Shown piece by piece: positions 7,878 through 15,957 of a stretch of DNA of 29,038 nt. This DNA is from an uncultured Ruminococcus sp. (GTDB lineage Bacteria > Bacillota > Clostridia > Oscillospirales > Ruminococcaceae), in the NCBI GenBank assembly GCA_902464115.1, contig CABQIF010000011.1:1-29038 (forward strand), given 5' to 3'. Below the pieces are notes generated by a model, which did not search any database, was not told the DNA's origin, and saw only the letters and a list, made by a program, of their open reading frames with translations. Both the position numbers and the translations under genes were made by a program. Position 1 is the first letter of the stretch. Every line of letters starts with the position of its first letter.

Positions 7878-9083
7878 ATGGGAAAAGCGTTAATTATCGG
7901 AGCAGGTGGCGTTGCCGGTGTCGTTGTGCACAAGTGCTGCCAGAACAGCGAAGTATTTACAGAAATCTGCATTGCCAGCCGTACCAAGTCGAAGTGTGAT
8001 GTCCTGAAGGAAGCTGTAGAAGCAAAGGGTACAAAGACCGTTGTCACCACCGCACAGGTGGATGCAAACAAGGTTGACGAACTGGTTGCCCTGATTGAAC
8101 GGGAAAAGCCGGAGATTGTCATCAACGTGGCTCTGCCGTATCAGGATTTAACCATTATGGATGCTTGTCTTGCAACCAAGGTGGACTATGTGGACACCGC
8201 AAACTATGAGCCGGAGGACACCGCAAAGTTTGAATACAAGTGGCAGTGGGCATATCGGGAACGCTTTGAAAAGGCTGGGATTACAGCTCTGCTGGGCAGC
8301 GGTTTTGACCCAGGTGTAACGGGTGTATTCTGTGCCTATGCACAGAAGCATTATTTCGATGAAATCCATGAAATTGATATTCTGGACTGCAACGGCGGCG
8401 ACCACGGTTATCCGTTCGCAACCAACTTCAATCCGGAAATCAACATTCGGGAAGTTTCTGCAAAGGGCAGCTATATTCTCGATGGCAAGTGGGTAGAAAC
8501 CGAACCGATGGAAATCAAGCGGGTTTACAACTTCGATGAAGTCGGCGAAAAGGATATGTACCTGCTGCATCATGAAGAATTGGAATCACTGGCTCTGAAC
8601 ATCAAGGGCATTCATCGGATTCGGTTCTTTATGACGTTCGGACAGAGCTATCTGACCCATCTGCGTTGTCTGGAAAATGTCGGCATGACCTCTATTGAAC
8701 CGATTCTGTATGAAGGCAAGGAAATTGTACCGCTGCAATTCCTGAAAGCCGTTCTGCCAGACCCAGCCTCGCTCGGCCCTCGGACAGTTGGTAAGACAAA
8801 CATCGGCTGTATTTGTCAGGGCGTAAAGGATGGCAAGGAAGTTTCTTACTATGTTTATAACGTCTGCGACCATCAGGAATGCTACAAGGAAGTTGGCTCT
8901 CAGGCAGTTTCTTACACCACTGGTGTTCCGGCAATGATTGGGGCAATGATGGTGATGACAGGCAAGTGGAAGAAGCCGGGCGTTTATAACGTAGAAGAAT
9001 TTGACCCAGACCCGTTCATGGATGCTCTGAACAAGTGGGGTCTGCCGTGGAAGGAAGATTTCCATCCGACCTTGGTAGACTAA
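7878..9083 (+). CDS. Saccharopine dehydrogenase family protein, carboxy(nor)spermidine dehydrogenase-like
   Basis: Enzymes of this group reductively condense aspartate beta-semialdehyde with a diamine or agmatine, using NAD(P)H, to form a carboxy-polyamine. This is an S-adenosylmethionine-independent way to add an aminopropyl unit. The 401-residue length fits the family. The N-terminus has a Rossmann dinucleotide motif (ALIIGAGGVAGVVVHKC); later come VNVALPYQDL, DTANYEPED, GSGFDPGVTGVF and DCNGGDHGYPFATNFNPE, which are typical of carboxynorspermidine synthases rather than lysine-pathway saccharopine dehydrogenases. It is the last gene of the operon, with AAAAAGGAG before the start and a strong terminator after the stop. 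The partner decarboxylase (nspC) is not in this window. A lysine-metabolism role is the alternative but fits the context less well. Confidence 0.87.
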   Translation: MGKALIIGAGGVAGVVVHKCCQNSEVFTEICIASRTKSKCDVLKEAVEAKGTKTVVTTAQVDANKVDELVALIEREKPEIVINVALPYQDLTIMDACLATKVDYVDTANYEPEDTAKFEYKWQWAYRERFEKAGITALLGSGFDPGVTGVFCAYAQKHYFDEIHEIDILDCNGGDHGYPFATNFNPEINIREVSAKGSYILDGKWVETEPMEIKRVYNFDEVGEKDMYLLHHEELESLALNIKGIHRIRFFMTFGQSYLTHLRCLENVGMTSIEPILYEGKEIVPLQFLKAVLPDPASLGPRTVGKTNIGCICQGVKDGKEVSYYVYNVCDHQECYKEVGSQAVSYTTGVPAMIGAMMVMTGKWKKPGVYNVEEFDPDPFMDALNKWGLPWKEDFHPTLVD

Positions 9084-9114
9084 TTTTCATGAACCATACA
9101 AAAAGCACAAATAG

Positions 9115-9161
9115 AAAGCACCGCTTTGCTGGATTTGTTCCCAGCGAAGCGGTGCTTTTTT
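9115..9161. terminator. Strong bidirectional terminator between convergent operons
   Basis: An 18-base arm (9115-9132) pairs with 9141-9158, with a single wobble and an 8-base loop, followed by a T run to 9161. It ends the polyamine operon. The reverse strand also has A/T flanks and lies just past the lacZ stop, so it can serve both. Confidence 0.92.
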
Positions 9162-9184
9162 CGATTGTTACGATAGAATTTTTG

Positions 9185-12100
9185 TTAGATGGCAGTCATG
9201 CGGAATGTAAAGGAAAGTCCGGTTTCTGACTGACGGGTAAACTCTGGATGAACGGTTGCTCCCCAGCTGTCATCACCGCCAACGCCCATTTCTCCGGCGG
9301 AAATCCGAATTACATTCCGGAAGGAGCGAGGCAGCTCCTGCAAGTGGTATGCCTGTTCCAGCTGGTGTGGTGTATATGGCAGAGCAGAGAAGTCCATCTG
9401 GTCTGCGGTAAAGCGGAAGCCATGCCCGTCTGCATTGGTAATGGTGAACCACTGTGTATCGGTGTGGTTGCCGCATTCCTGTACATAGGCATAGGGCACA
9501 AGCTGTTCTGCAACGGTGCTGGTGTAGCAGCCAATGCGAGAGCCGTTTTTCCGGTCACAGTAGGTTTCATCCTTGCCCCTGCCATACCATGCGATCTGGT
9601 CGAATGTCAGCGGCATCTGCAAGAGCATGCCGAAGTCCGGCATATTGCCATAGTCCGTGCAGCCCAACATCTGCATGGTTACCGTGATACTGCCGTCCCC
9701 ATAGAACTGATAGGTGACCAGACAGCCATTGTCGGGATTCTGTGGGAATGTGTAACGAGTCACAATGTCCACCGTGTGAGCCGTCTGCTTGCAAGATACG
9801 ATGGACGGAACAGCATACAGAGAAGCGATTTTCCACATTGCGGTATCGTGTGGCATCCGACAGCCCAAATCATTTTCAATCGGAGCACGCCAGAAGTTCG
9901 GTCTGGGAATGCCGACCTGAGAGGCAATGCGTTCCACGCCGTTTTTCTGATAGGAAACAATGCCAGCTTTCTCTCTGCCGAACAGGATGTGGAAATCAGA
10001 ACCGTGAATGCCATAGTTGACATCACCCACAATCAGTTCCGGAGCGGGCAGCAGTTCTTCGGTCGTTGGAACAACCACGTTCCAAGCAGCCTGCCCAAAT
10101 GCAACTTCTGTCTGTGCGTCTGCCCAGTCGGTTGCAGCGGTTCTGTAGATGGAAATGGTCAGCGTATAAGCCCCTGGTTCGGTCGCAGTTCCAGCAAATG
10201 GATTTGCGAAAGACTGCGTTGTCTGCGGAGCAATGACAGGCAGCGGAAGTTCCTGTTCTGCAACCGGAACGCCGTCCTTGCAGAGCGTTGCAGTCATGGA
10301 ATACGGGGTCGTATCCGTGAACAAAAATTCGTTGTGAATGGTGAAGCCCTGCGGTGTGCAGGCAATCGTGAATGGCTGATAGCAGTACTTCACTTCTGCC
10401 ATTTTGGTGGTAATGGTGCGGTCTGCAAAGACAATACCATTCGTGCAGAAATTATAGTCCGTCGGACGGTCGTCAAAATCGCCGCCCGTTGCAAGGAATG
10501 ATTCGCCGTATTCATTCTTCTTGAAAACCGCTTGGTCGATGAAGTCCCAGATAAAACCGCCCTGATAGCGTGGTTCTCTCTTGGCGAGGTCGGTATACTT
10601 GAACAATGCCCCGTTGGAGTTGCCCATAGAGTGGGAATATTCGCAGCAGATAAACGGCTTTTCCGGATGTTCTTTCAAAAACTGTTCAATTTTGGCTACA
10701 GATGGATACATCTGGCTTTCCATGTCGCTGGTTTGGTTGAATCGGCGGTCATTGACAACGCCCTCATAGTGTACCAGTCTGGAGGAATCCCGTTTCCGGA
10801 ACTGTTCTGACATTGCATAGATATTTGAACCGCCGAACGACTCATTCCCACAAGACCAAATCAAAACGCAAGGGTGATTTTTATCCCGTTCCTGCATGGC
10901 AGCGGCTCTTGCCAGAACGGCATTTGTCCAGTGCGGATTGTCATTCGGGAGGGTGTGTTCGTCCGGAGCAATCGCTCCCATTTTCTGCCATGTTCCATGT
11001 GTTTCCATGTTGGTTTCGTCAATCACATACAAGCCGTACTGGTCACACAGTTCATAGAAATCATTCTGATTTGGATAGTGCGAGGTACGAACTGCATTGA
11101 TGTTGTTCTGCTTCATGGTGAAGATGTCCCAGCGGATTTCTTCCTTGGTGATGGCACGTCCACGGGTTGCACTAAATTCATGCCGGTTTACGCCGTTGAA
11201 AACGATCCGCTTGCCGTTCAGTTTCATGATGCCGTTTTCCATGCGGAACTGCCGGATTCCGACTTGCTGCGGAACAACTTCCAGAACCGTTCCATCTGCA
11301 TCCAGCAACGTCAGAACCAAATGATACAAGTTCGGCTGTTCGGCACTCCAGAGGAGTGGCTGCTCTACAGAGAATGCAACAACCTGTTCCGATTCTGTTA
11401 CAGGCATGCTCTGTTCTGCAAGCGGCTTGCCGTTCGGGTCAGTGAGAACTGCATGCAGCGTTCCGGAGAGTGTGCCGGAGAATGCACAGTCTACCCGAAC
11501 ATCTGCCTGTGAGAAGGTGTCGTTCAAATCTGTGTGAACGAAGAGGTCTTGCAGGTGCAGCTTTGGAACGGCATACAATACGACATCCCGGAACAAGCCG
11601 GAGAACCGCCAGAAATCCTGGTCTTCGAGCCAGCTGCCGGAAGAACGCTGGAAAACCTGCACAGCAATCTTATTTTCGCCATCGTTCAAATAGTCTGTGA
11701 TTGCAAATTCTGCCGGAGTGAAGCTGTCCTCATGATAGCCGACAAAGGTTCCGTTGACCCACAGAGCCATTGCAGTTTCTGCTCCATGAAAGACCAGCCG
11801 AATTTCTGCATCTTTGCGGAACACTTCTGGAATCGTAACCATGCGGATATAGCTGCCAGTGGCATTGAACCGTTCCGGAATCTCGCCCGGCTTGCAGTTC
11901 TCCACGCCATCCCACGGATACATGGTATTGACATACTGCATTTGTCCATAGCCATTGGTCTGTAAGTGTCCCGGAACAGGAATGGTGTCCCAGTTGCTGT
12001 CGTCATAGCCGAACTGCTCGAAGTGTTCCGGCAGAGCGTTCAGGTTTTCGCTGTAGAAGAATTTCCAGTCACCGTTCAGGGACAGGAAAAAGCTGCTCTG

Positions 12101-12211
12101 CTGTTCCTTGCATTCTGCTGCACTGCGATAGTGGAGATGGGAGGAATGCGGCTTGCAGGTGTTGATCTGGAAGATTTCCGGATTTTTTAAAATGTCAGTT
12201 GAAAAGTTCAT
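9185..12211 (-). CDS. lacZ: GH2 beta-galactosidase (LacZ-type)
   Basis: It hydrolyses terminal beta-galactosides such as lactose or galacto-oligosaccharides. The 1008-residue product has the E. coli LacZ size and domain order. The sugar-binding jelly roll spans about residues 40-220, including DQDFWRFSGLFRDVVLY. An Ig-like domain follows, then the TIM barrel with NGVNRHEF and RTSHYP. The acid/base is Glu457 in SCGNESFGG and the nucleophile is Glu524 in CCEYSHSMGNSNG. A second Ig-like domain and the C-terminal Bgal_small domain complete it. No signal peptide is seen, so it acts in the cytoplasm on imported sugar. ATG 12211 is chosen over 12220 because AAAGG abuts 12220 but is correctly spaced from 12211. 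It is the last gene of the transporter operon, separated from the permease by 126 bases containing a hairpin. Confidence 0.95.
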   Translation of the reverse strand: MNFSTDILKNPEIFQINTCKPHSSHLHYRSAAECKEQQSSFFLSLNGDWKFFYSENLNALPEHFEQFGYDDSNWDTIPVPGHLQTNGYGQMQYVNTMYPWDGVENCKPGEIPERFNATGSYIRMVTIPEVFRKDAEIRLVFHGAETAMALWVNGTFVGYHEDSFTPAEFAITDYLNDGENKIAVQVFQRSSGSWLEDQDFWRFSGLFRDVVLYAVPKLHLQDLFVHTDLNDTFSQADVRVDCAFSGTLSGTLHAVLTDPNGKPLAEQSMPVTESEQVVAFSVEQPLLWSAEQPNLYHLVLTLLDADGTVLEVVPQQVGIRQFRMENGIMKLNGKRIVFNGVNRHEFSATRGRAITKEEIRWDIFTMKQNNINAVRTSHYPNQNDFYELCDQYGLYVIDETNMETHGTWQKMGAIAPDEHTLPNDNPHWTNAVLARAAAMQERDKNHPCVLIWSCGNESFGGSNIYAMSEQFRKRDSSRLVHYEGVVNDRRFNQTSDMESQMYPSVAKIEQFLKEHPEKPFICCEYSHSMGNSNGALFKYTDLAKREPRYQGGFIWDFIDQAVFKKNEYGESFLATGGDFDDRPTDYNFCTNGIVFADRTITTKMAEVKYCYQPFTIACTPQGFTIHNEFLFTDTTPYSMTATLCKDGVPVAEQELPLPVIAPQTTQSFANPFAGTATEPGAYTLTISIYRTAATDWADAQTEVAFGQAAWNVVVPTTEELLPAPELIVGDVNYGIHGSDFHILFGREKAGIVSYQKNGVERIASQVGIPRPNFWRAPIENDLGCRMPHDTAMWKIASLYAVPSIVSCKQTAHTVDIVTRYTFPQNPDNGCLVTYQFYGDGSITVTMQMLGCTDYGNMPDFGMLLQMPLTFDQIAWYGRGKDETYCDRKNGSRIGCYTSTVAEQLVPYAYVQECGNHTDTQWFTITNADGHGFRFTADQMDFSALPYTPHQLEQAYHLQELPRSFRNVIRISAGEMGVGGDDSWGATVHPEFTRQSETGLSFTFRMTAI

Positions 12212-12230
12212 GAGAACCATCCTTTCTATA

Positions 12231-12269
12231 GCAGAAATACCGCAGTTTCAATTTACTGCGGTATTCTGC
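12231..12269 (-). other. Intercistronic stem-loop upstream of lacZ
   Basis: Arms 12231-12246 and 12255-12269 are complementary over 15 bases with one bulged base, and the loop is 8 bases. No T run follows on the minus strand, so it is not a classical terminator. It lies between the permease stop and the lacZ ribosome binding site (whose AAAGG is about 12 bases past the stem). It could stabilise or process the operon mRNA, or serve as a protein-binding palindrome. Confidence 0.6.
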
Positions 12270-12337
12270 GATCACGTTCAATATTATTGGAAGAAAAGAA
12301 AAATAAGGAAGAAATTTTTTGCGGTTTTTTGGGGGGA

Positions 12338-13213
12338 TTACTTGACAGAACCGATCATGCCCTGTACGAACTGCTTCTGCATGAGGAAGAAAATCAGAGC
12401 AGTCGGGAGTGTTGCAATGACGATACCTGCCATAATCATGCCATAGTCTGGGTTATAAGAAGCACCCATGGTGGAGAGAATCAGCGGAACGGTTTTCTTT
12501 TCCGGAGACTGCAAGGCAACCAACGGCCAGAGGTAGTTGTTCCAGCTGTTCATAAAGGTGATGATTGCAGCTGCTGCATAAGAGGACTTCATAACCGGCA
12601 TATACATCCGGAAGAAGATTTGCAATTCATTCAGACCATCCAACCGTGCTGCTTCGATAATATCTTTCGGGAACGACTTGGTGTTCTGCCGGAAGAAGAA
12701 AATCAGAAATGCCGTGGAGATTGCCGGAATGATAACGGCTGCAAAAGTATTCAGACCCATGAAAGACAAACCGCTGTCGCTCAATTTACCGAAAATCCGG
12801 AACAACGGAATCATCAGGGTTGCAAATGGAATCATCATCGAGAGGAGCAGGAAATTAAAGACCCGATCCCGATTCTTGGTGCGGAACATTTCAAATCCAT
12901 AACCGGCAGCCGAAGAAACCAACAGTGCCAAAGCGGTTGTAATTATGGCGATAATAGCAGAGTTGCCGAGCGCTCTCAGGAATCCACGGTCTGCGGCGAA
13001 CAGGTTTTGCAGGTTCTTGAACAAGCTTGTTCCAAAGGTGACCGTACCACGGTTGATGTCAACGGCATCGTTCGTTGCACAGATAATCATCCACAAAAAC
13101 GGGAAGATGGAAATAATGGAAGCCAGAATTAAGAACACATACTTGAAAATGTTAAACGGGTGAACTTTCTTTTTCCGTCCAACGGTGGACGGCATTGTTG
13201 TAGCTGCTGCCAT
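12338..13213 (-). CDS. Carbohydrate ABC transporter permease, MalG-type (CUT1)
   Basis: This is one of two inner-membrane subunits of a CUT1 sugar importer. The product of about 291 residues has six predicted transmembrane stretches, beginning with the hydrophobic segment YVFLILASIISIFPFLWMII cut at about residue 26. It has the cytoplasmic EAA loop DIIEAARLDGLNELQIFF that docks on the ATPase, and the C-terminal FVQGMIGSVK typical of MalG-like permeases. TTG 13219 is in frame, but ATG 13213 is preferred: GGAGGAG lies about 10 bases upstream. That ribosome binding site is inside the last codons of the upstream permease gene, only two bases separate the two genes, and translation is probably coupled. 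No ATPase gene is in the operon; a shared MsmX-type ATPase encoded elsewhere is likely. Confidence 0.93.
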   Translation of the reverse strand: MAAATTMPSTVGRKKKVHPFNIFKYVFLILASIISIFPFLWMIICATNDAVDINRGTVTFGTSLFKNLQNLFAADRGFLRALGNSAIIAIITTALALLVSSAAGYGFEMFRTKNRDRVFNFLLLSMMIPFATLMIPLFRIFGKLSDSGLSFMGLNTFAAVIIPAISTAFLIFFFRQNTKSFPKDIIEAARLDGLNELQIFFRMYMPVMKSSYAAAAIITFMNSWNNYLWPLVALQSPEKKTVPLILSTMGASYNPDYGMIMAGIVIATLPTALIFFLMQKQFVQGMIGSVK

Positions 13214-13215
13214 AA

Positions 13216-14124
13216 TCAATCATCTCCTCCCACTTTCATCTGAATGGCGGACAGAATTGCAATCATTACCAGTACAACAAAGGCAATCGCAGCTGCATAA
13301 CCGAAGTTCGGTGTATACTTGAAGCAGAGGTTGTAGATGTACTGGGAAATGGTCAAAGTCGTATTGGCTGGGCCACCGTCAGTGATGTTCTTAACTTCAT
13401 CGAAGAGCTGTAACGTACCGATGGTGGAAGTAATGGTTGTGAACAAGATAATCGGTTTCAACTGCGGGACAATGATTTTGAAGAACTTCTGGAAGCCGTT
13501 GCAGCCGTCCAGATCCGCTGCTTCATAAATCGAAGGGTCGATGTTCTGCAAGCCGGAGAGGTAGAAAATCATATTGTAGCCCGTCCATCTCCAGGTGATG
13601 GAGATGATGATCAGAGCCTTTGCAAATGCTGGGCTGGTCGTCCAGCCGATCGGCTCAGAAATGAGGTGCATTGCCATCAGCATCTGGTTGACCAGACCGT
13701 CGCTGGAGAAGATGCTCTTCATGATCAAAGAGTAGGAAACCAGCGAGGTGACACATGGTAAGAAAATGGCGATCCGGAAGAAACTTCTGCACTTGAGCTT
13801 CTTGTCGTTCAGCAGAACGGAGATGAACAAGGCGAGAATGATCATGACCGGTACTTGAATCAATAAGTATAAGAATGTGTTGACCAATGCTTTCCGGAAG
13901 GTGGTATCCGTCAGCATCCGTTTATAGTTGCTCAGTCCGGCGAATGTCAGCTGATTGCCCTGACCGCTTTGCAGCGAGAGCAGGAACGATTGAATCATTG
14001 GAATGAAAACCAGAACGGAAATCATGATGACGCTGATGAAAACGAAGCCCCAGCCCCAACGATTGCTGACTTTTCCAATCGGAGCAAATGATTCTTTTTT
14101 CTTTTGTTTTTTGATTTCAGACAT
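13216..14124 (-). CDS. Carbohydrate ABC transporter permease, MalF-type (CUT1)
   Basis: This is the second membrane subunit of the same sugar importer. The 302-residue product starts with a Lys-rich cytoplasmic tail and then a first transmembrane segment (GFVFISVIMISVLVFIPMI). Further membrane spans follow, and the EAA loop SIYEAADLDGCNGFQKFFKI lies near residue 210. LYLLIQVPVMIILALFIS and the LPCVTSLVSYSLIMK segment are characteristic of MalF-type permeases of about 300 residues (UgpA/MsmF-like), without the large periplasmic loop of E. coli MalF. A strong AAGGAGGAGG precedes the start. The gene is separated from the binding-protein gene by 117 bases that hold two stem-loops. Confidence 0.93.
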   Translation of the reverse strand: MSEIKKQKKKESFAPIGKVSNRWGWGFVFISVIMISVLVFIPMIQSFLLSLQSGQGNQLTFAGLSNYKRMLTDTTFRKALVNTFLYLLIQVPVMIILALFISVLLNDKKLKCRSFFRIAIFLPCVTSLVSYSLIMKSIFSSDGLVNQMLMAMHLISEPIGWTTSPAFAKALIIISITWRWTGYNMIFYLSGLQNIDPSIYEAADLDGCNGFQKFFKIIVPQLKPIILFTTITSTIGTLQLFDEVKNITDGGPANTTLTISQYIYNLCFKYTPNFGYAAAIAFVVLVMIAILSAIQMKVGGDD

Positions 14125-14164
14125 AAGGATCCTCCTCCTTTACCGTTGGTTTCAGGATGTGGGA

Positions 14165-14233
14165 TGCCGCAGAAAAGGGGGGTGTCTGCGGCAAGCCAAA
14201 TCTCTGTTTTGTAACTCTTGTCAGAGAGCTTAC
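14165..14233 (-). other. Two tandem intercistronic stem-loops between binding-protein and permease genes
   Basis: Arms 14165-14172 and 14186-14193 form an 8-base GC-rich stem. Arms 14211-14218 and 14225-14233 form an 8-base stem with one bulged base. The second directly follows the binding-protein stop codon in the direction of transcription. Neither has a proper T tail. Such hairpins commonly protect the upstream message or cause partial read-through, giving more binding protein than permease. Confidence 0.6.
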
Positions 14234-14241
14234 AACCAAAC

Positions 14242-15546
14242 TTAGTTGAGTACAGCGGCTTCTGCCTGAACCTGTGTATTGGCGAGTGTTTCGTCAATAT
14301 CTGCACCCTGGAGAATCGACTGAACGGCTTCGGACATGATGTCCTCGATGGTGTAGGTATAAAGACCATAGTTGACGGTTGGAATTTCTGCTGTCCACTT
14401 GGAGAAGTCACTGAAGATTTCCTGACCGCTGAAGAATTCATTTGGCTTCTTGTAGTTTTCTGCATCTGCGGAAGCCTTCAGTGTGCTAACCAGATTGATT
14501 TCAGAAACCAAGTCGTTCATCAGGTCCACATTGGAAGCGAATGTTTCTGCCAGGAAGTTTTCTGCCAATTCGCCATTGCCAACCTTGTCGAGCACGTACC
14601 AGCTGCCGCCGCCGATGTTGGAGGTGTTCAGGGAGCTGTCTACGTTGTCCAGTCTTGGCAGCGGAGCAACTGCCCACTTGCCGCTCTGGTCTTCTGCTGC
14701 TGCGATGGTCGGAGCGATCCAGCATCCAGTCGGAACAGAAGCAACGTCACCCTTTTGGAATGCACCGACGAACGGATCCCAACCGGAAATCTGTTCTGCA
14801 ATGCCTGCATCAATGATCTGCTGATAGGTCTTAACGGATTCTTTCAGAACCTCGTTGTCTGCGATGTCAACGGTCTTGCCGTCTTCCTTGACATACCAAG
14901 AACCAGCGGACTGCATCATCATTCGGATTTGTCCGAGGTCGCTCGGGTCTAAGGTCAGCATATACTTGCCGGTCTTTTCCTTGACATCCTTACCGATTTG
15001 AATGAATTCACTCCAAGTCAGATCCTGCATATCGTCTGTGGTATAACCTGCCTCTTCGATATAATCGGTGCGGTAGAACAGAGCTGCAACGCCGCTATCG
15101 AACGGAACGCCGTATACCTTGTTATCTTGTGTCATAACGCCCAGCTTGTAATCCATGAAGTCATCCGGATTCACGGTGTTGGACAAATCTCTCAATTCGC
15201 CCGGATAAGCACTCAGGTAGTTCTGAATCCGGTAGTCTTCAATCAGAACGATGTTCGGCAGACCCTTATAAGTGCCGCTGGAAAATGCGGTGTTCAGGGT
15301 CTGTACGATGTCATCCTGTGCCATGCTGACAACATTGACGGTCACATCCGGATGTTCCTTCTGGTAGTATTCCTTTGCGAGGTTGGCAGCCTTTACATTG
15401 AAGTTGTCATCCCACGCCCAGATGGTCAGGGTGTTCGGGTCGGAGCTGCTGGCGGTGCTGGAATCGGAACTAGAACCGCAAGCGGTGAGCATACCTGCTA
15501 ACATGGTAACGCCGGTAACGGCAGCGAGTAATTTTTTAGTGTTCAT
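14242..15546 (-). CDS. Sugar ABC transporter substrate-binding lipoprotein (family 1)
   Basis: This is the extracellular receptor of the importer, anchored by lipid to the membrane. The 434-residue product has a lipoprotein signal peptide with the lipobox GMLTACGSS, so Cys23 is the first mature residue. A Ser-rich linker follows (SSDSSTASSSDP). The family 1 solute-binding fold then begins with LTIWAWDDNFNVKAANLAK and continues through VVSMAQDDIVQTLNTAFSSG, DFMDYKLGVMTQDNKVYGVP and FQKGDVASVPTGCW. The start has AAAGGAGGAAG at good spacing. The gene is promoter-proximal in the operon with the permeases and lacZ, so the likely ligand is a beta-galactoside or galactose-containing oligosaccharide. 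Ligand identity is inferred from lacZ alone. Confidence 0.93.
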   Translation of the reverse strand: MNTKKLLAAVTGVTMLAGMLTACGSSSDSSTASSSDPNTLTIWAWDDNFNVKAANLAKEYYQKEHPDVTVNVVSMAQDDIVQTLNTAFSSGTYKGLPNIVLIEDYRIQNYLSAYPGELRDLSNTVNPDDFMDYKLGVMTQDNKVYGVPFDSGVAALFYRTDYIEEAGYTTDDMQDLTWSEFIQIGKDVKEKTGKYMLTLDPSDLGQIRMMMQSAGSWYVKEDGKTVDIADNEVLKESVKTYQQIIDAGIAEQISGWDPFVGAFQKGDVASVPTGCWIAPTIAAAEDQSGKWAVAPLPRLDNVDSSLNTSNIGGGSWYVLDKVGNGELAENFLAETFASNVDLMNDLVSEINLVSTLKASADAENYKKPNEFFSGQEIFSDFSKWTAEIPTVNYGLYTYTIEDIMSEAVQSILQGADIDETLANTQVQAEAAVLN

Positions 15547-15566
15547 AAGAACTTCCTCCTTTTTCT

Positions 15567-15598
15567 ATTTTGCATGATTTTCGTTCGCACTGCAAAAT
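15567..15598 (-). promoter_or_regulatory. Inverted repeat in the leader of the sugar operon (candidate operator)
   Basis: ATTTTGCA at 15567-15574 and TGCAAAAT at 15591-15598 are perfect 8-base arms 16 bases apart, centred about 36 bases upstream of the binding-protein start codon and downstream of the likely promoter. The interior contains a loosely cre-like core with AACG on the minus strand. It may bind a LacI/CcpA-type or AraC-type regulator; the regulator gene is not in this window. Confidence 0.4.
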
Positions 15599-15620
15599 CT
15601 TTTTTGTTTGTTGTGACTAT

Positions 15621-15629
15621 ATGATACCA
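15621..15629 (-). promoter_or_regulatory. Candidate extended -10 promoter of the sugar operon
   Basis: On the minus strand the sequence TGGTATCAT fits an extended -10 element (TGnTATAAT-like, one mismatch). It is about 75 bases upstream of the binding-protein start. No clear -35 hexamer is present, as would fit an activator-dependent promoter. Confidence 0.35.
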
Positions 15630-15654
15630 CAAAATGCAGCGGAATGGTTAGTGA

Positions 15655-15829
15655 TATTTTTGTGAAAAATGGTGTTTTTTTGGTGTCCTGCAAAAAAAGA
15701 ATGGTACTTTTTTGTGAAAATAGGAGTCTTTTGTGATTTTGAATTGTAGATTCCGTCAAAAGAACACCAAAAGTGATTGTATTTTTGTACAGCCGTCAAA
15801 AAAGTACGACAATTTGGTACAAATTTTAG
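15655..15829 (-). repeat. AT-rich degenerate direct repeats in the gene-free control region
   Basis: On the plus strand, CCGTCAAAA occurs at 15753 and again at 15793, 40 bases apart. On the minus strand the two repeat units share TTTTGACGG, then TACAA, then AATCAC at matching positions. The motif TTTTTGTGAAAA occurs near 15657 and again near 15708, about 51 bases apart, and GGTAC occurs at about 15693 and 15815. The region has no credible gene; the short minus-strand frames through it lack ribosome binding sites and family character. It looks like an array of regulator sites upstream of the sugar operon. Confidence 0.4.
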
Positions 15830-15848
15830 GGCATCTTTTGGGACAAGT

Positions 15849-15878
15849 TTGACATGGAATCGCACCACCGCTCATACT
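15849..15878 (+). promoter_or_regulatory. Candidate second plus-strand promoter far upstream of rpe
   Basis: A perfect TTGACA at 15849-15854 is followed 18 bases later by CATACT (15873-15878), with TATATA just downstream. A transcript would start about 215 bases before rpe and run through the inverted repeat at 15927-15957. Confidence 0.35.
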
Positions 15879-15926
15879 ATATAAAAGACAAGAGAAAAGT
15901 CCGCAAGATCTGGATTCAGAATCTGA

Positions 15927-15957
15927 GCAAAAAATGTTCTTTTTGTGACATTTTTGC
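15927..15957. other. A/T-rich inverted repeat, possible terminator or binding site
   Basis: GCAAAAAATGT at 15927-15937 pairs with ACATTTTTGC at 15948-15957 across a 10-base spacer, with one extra A in the left arm. The right arm itself provides a T run, so on either strand this could act as a weak intrinsic terminator. It could equally be a palindromic protein-binding site between the two divergent promoters. Confidence 0.4.

Noticed and set aside
9248..10501. Plus-strand open frame of 417 codons opposite lacZ.
   Set aside because: It is antisense to well-supported GH2 coding sequence, has Cys/His/Arg-rich composition typical of shadow frames, and shows no family motif.
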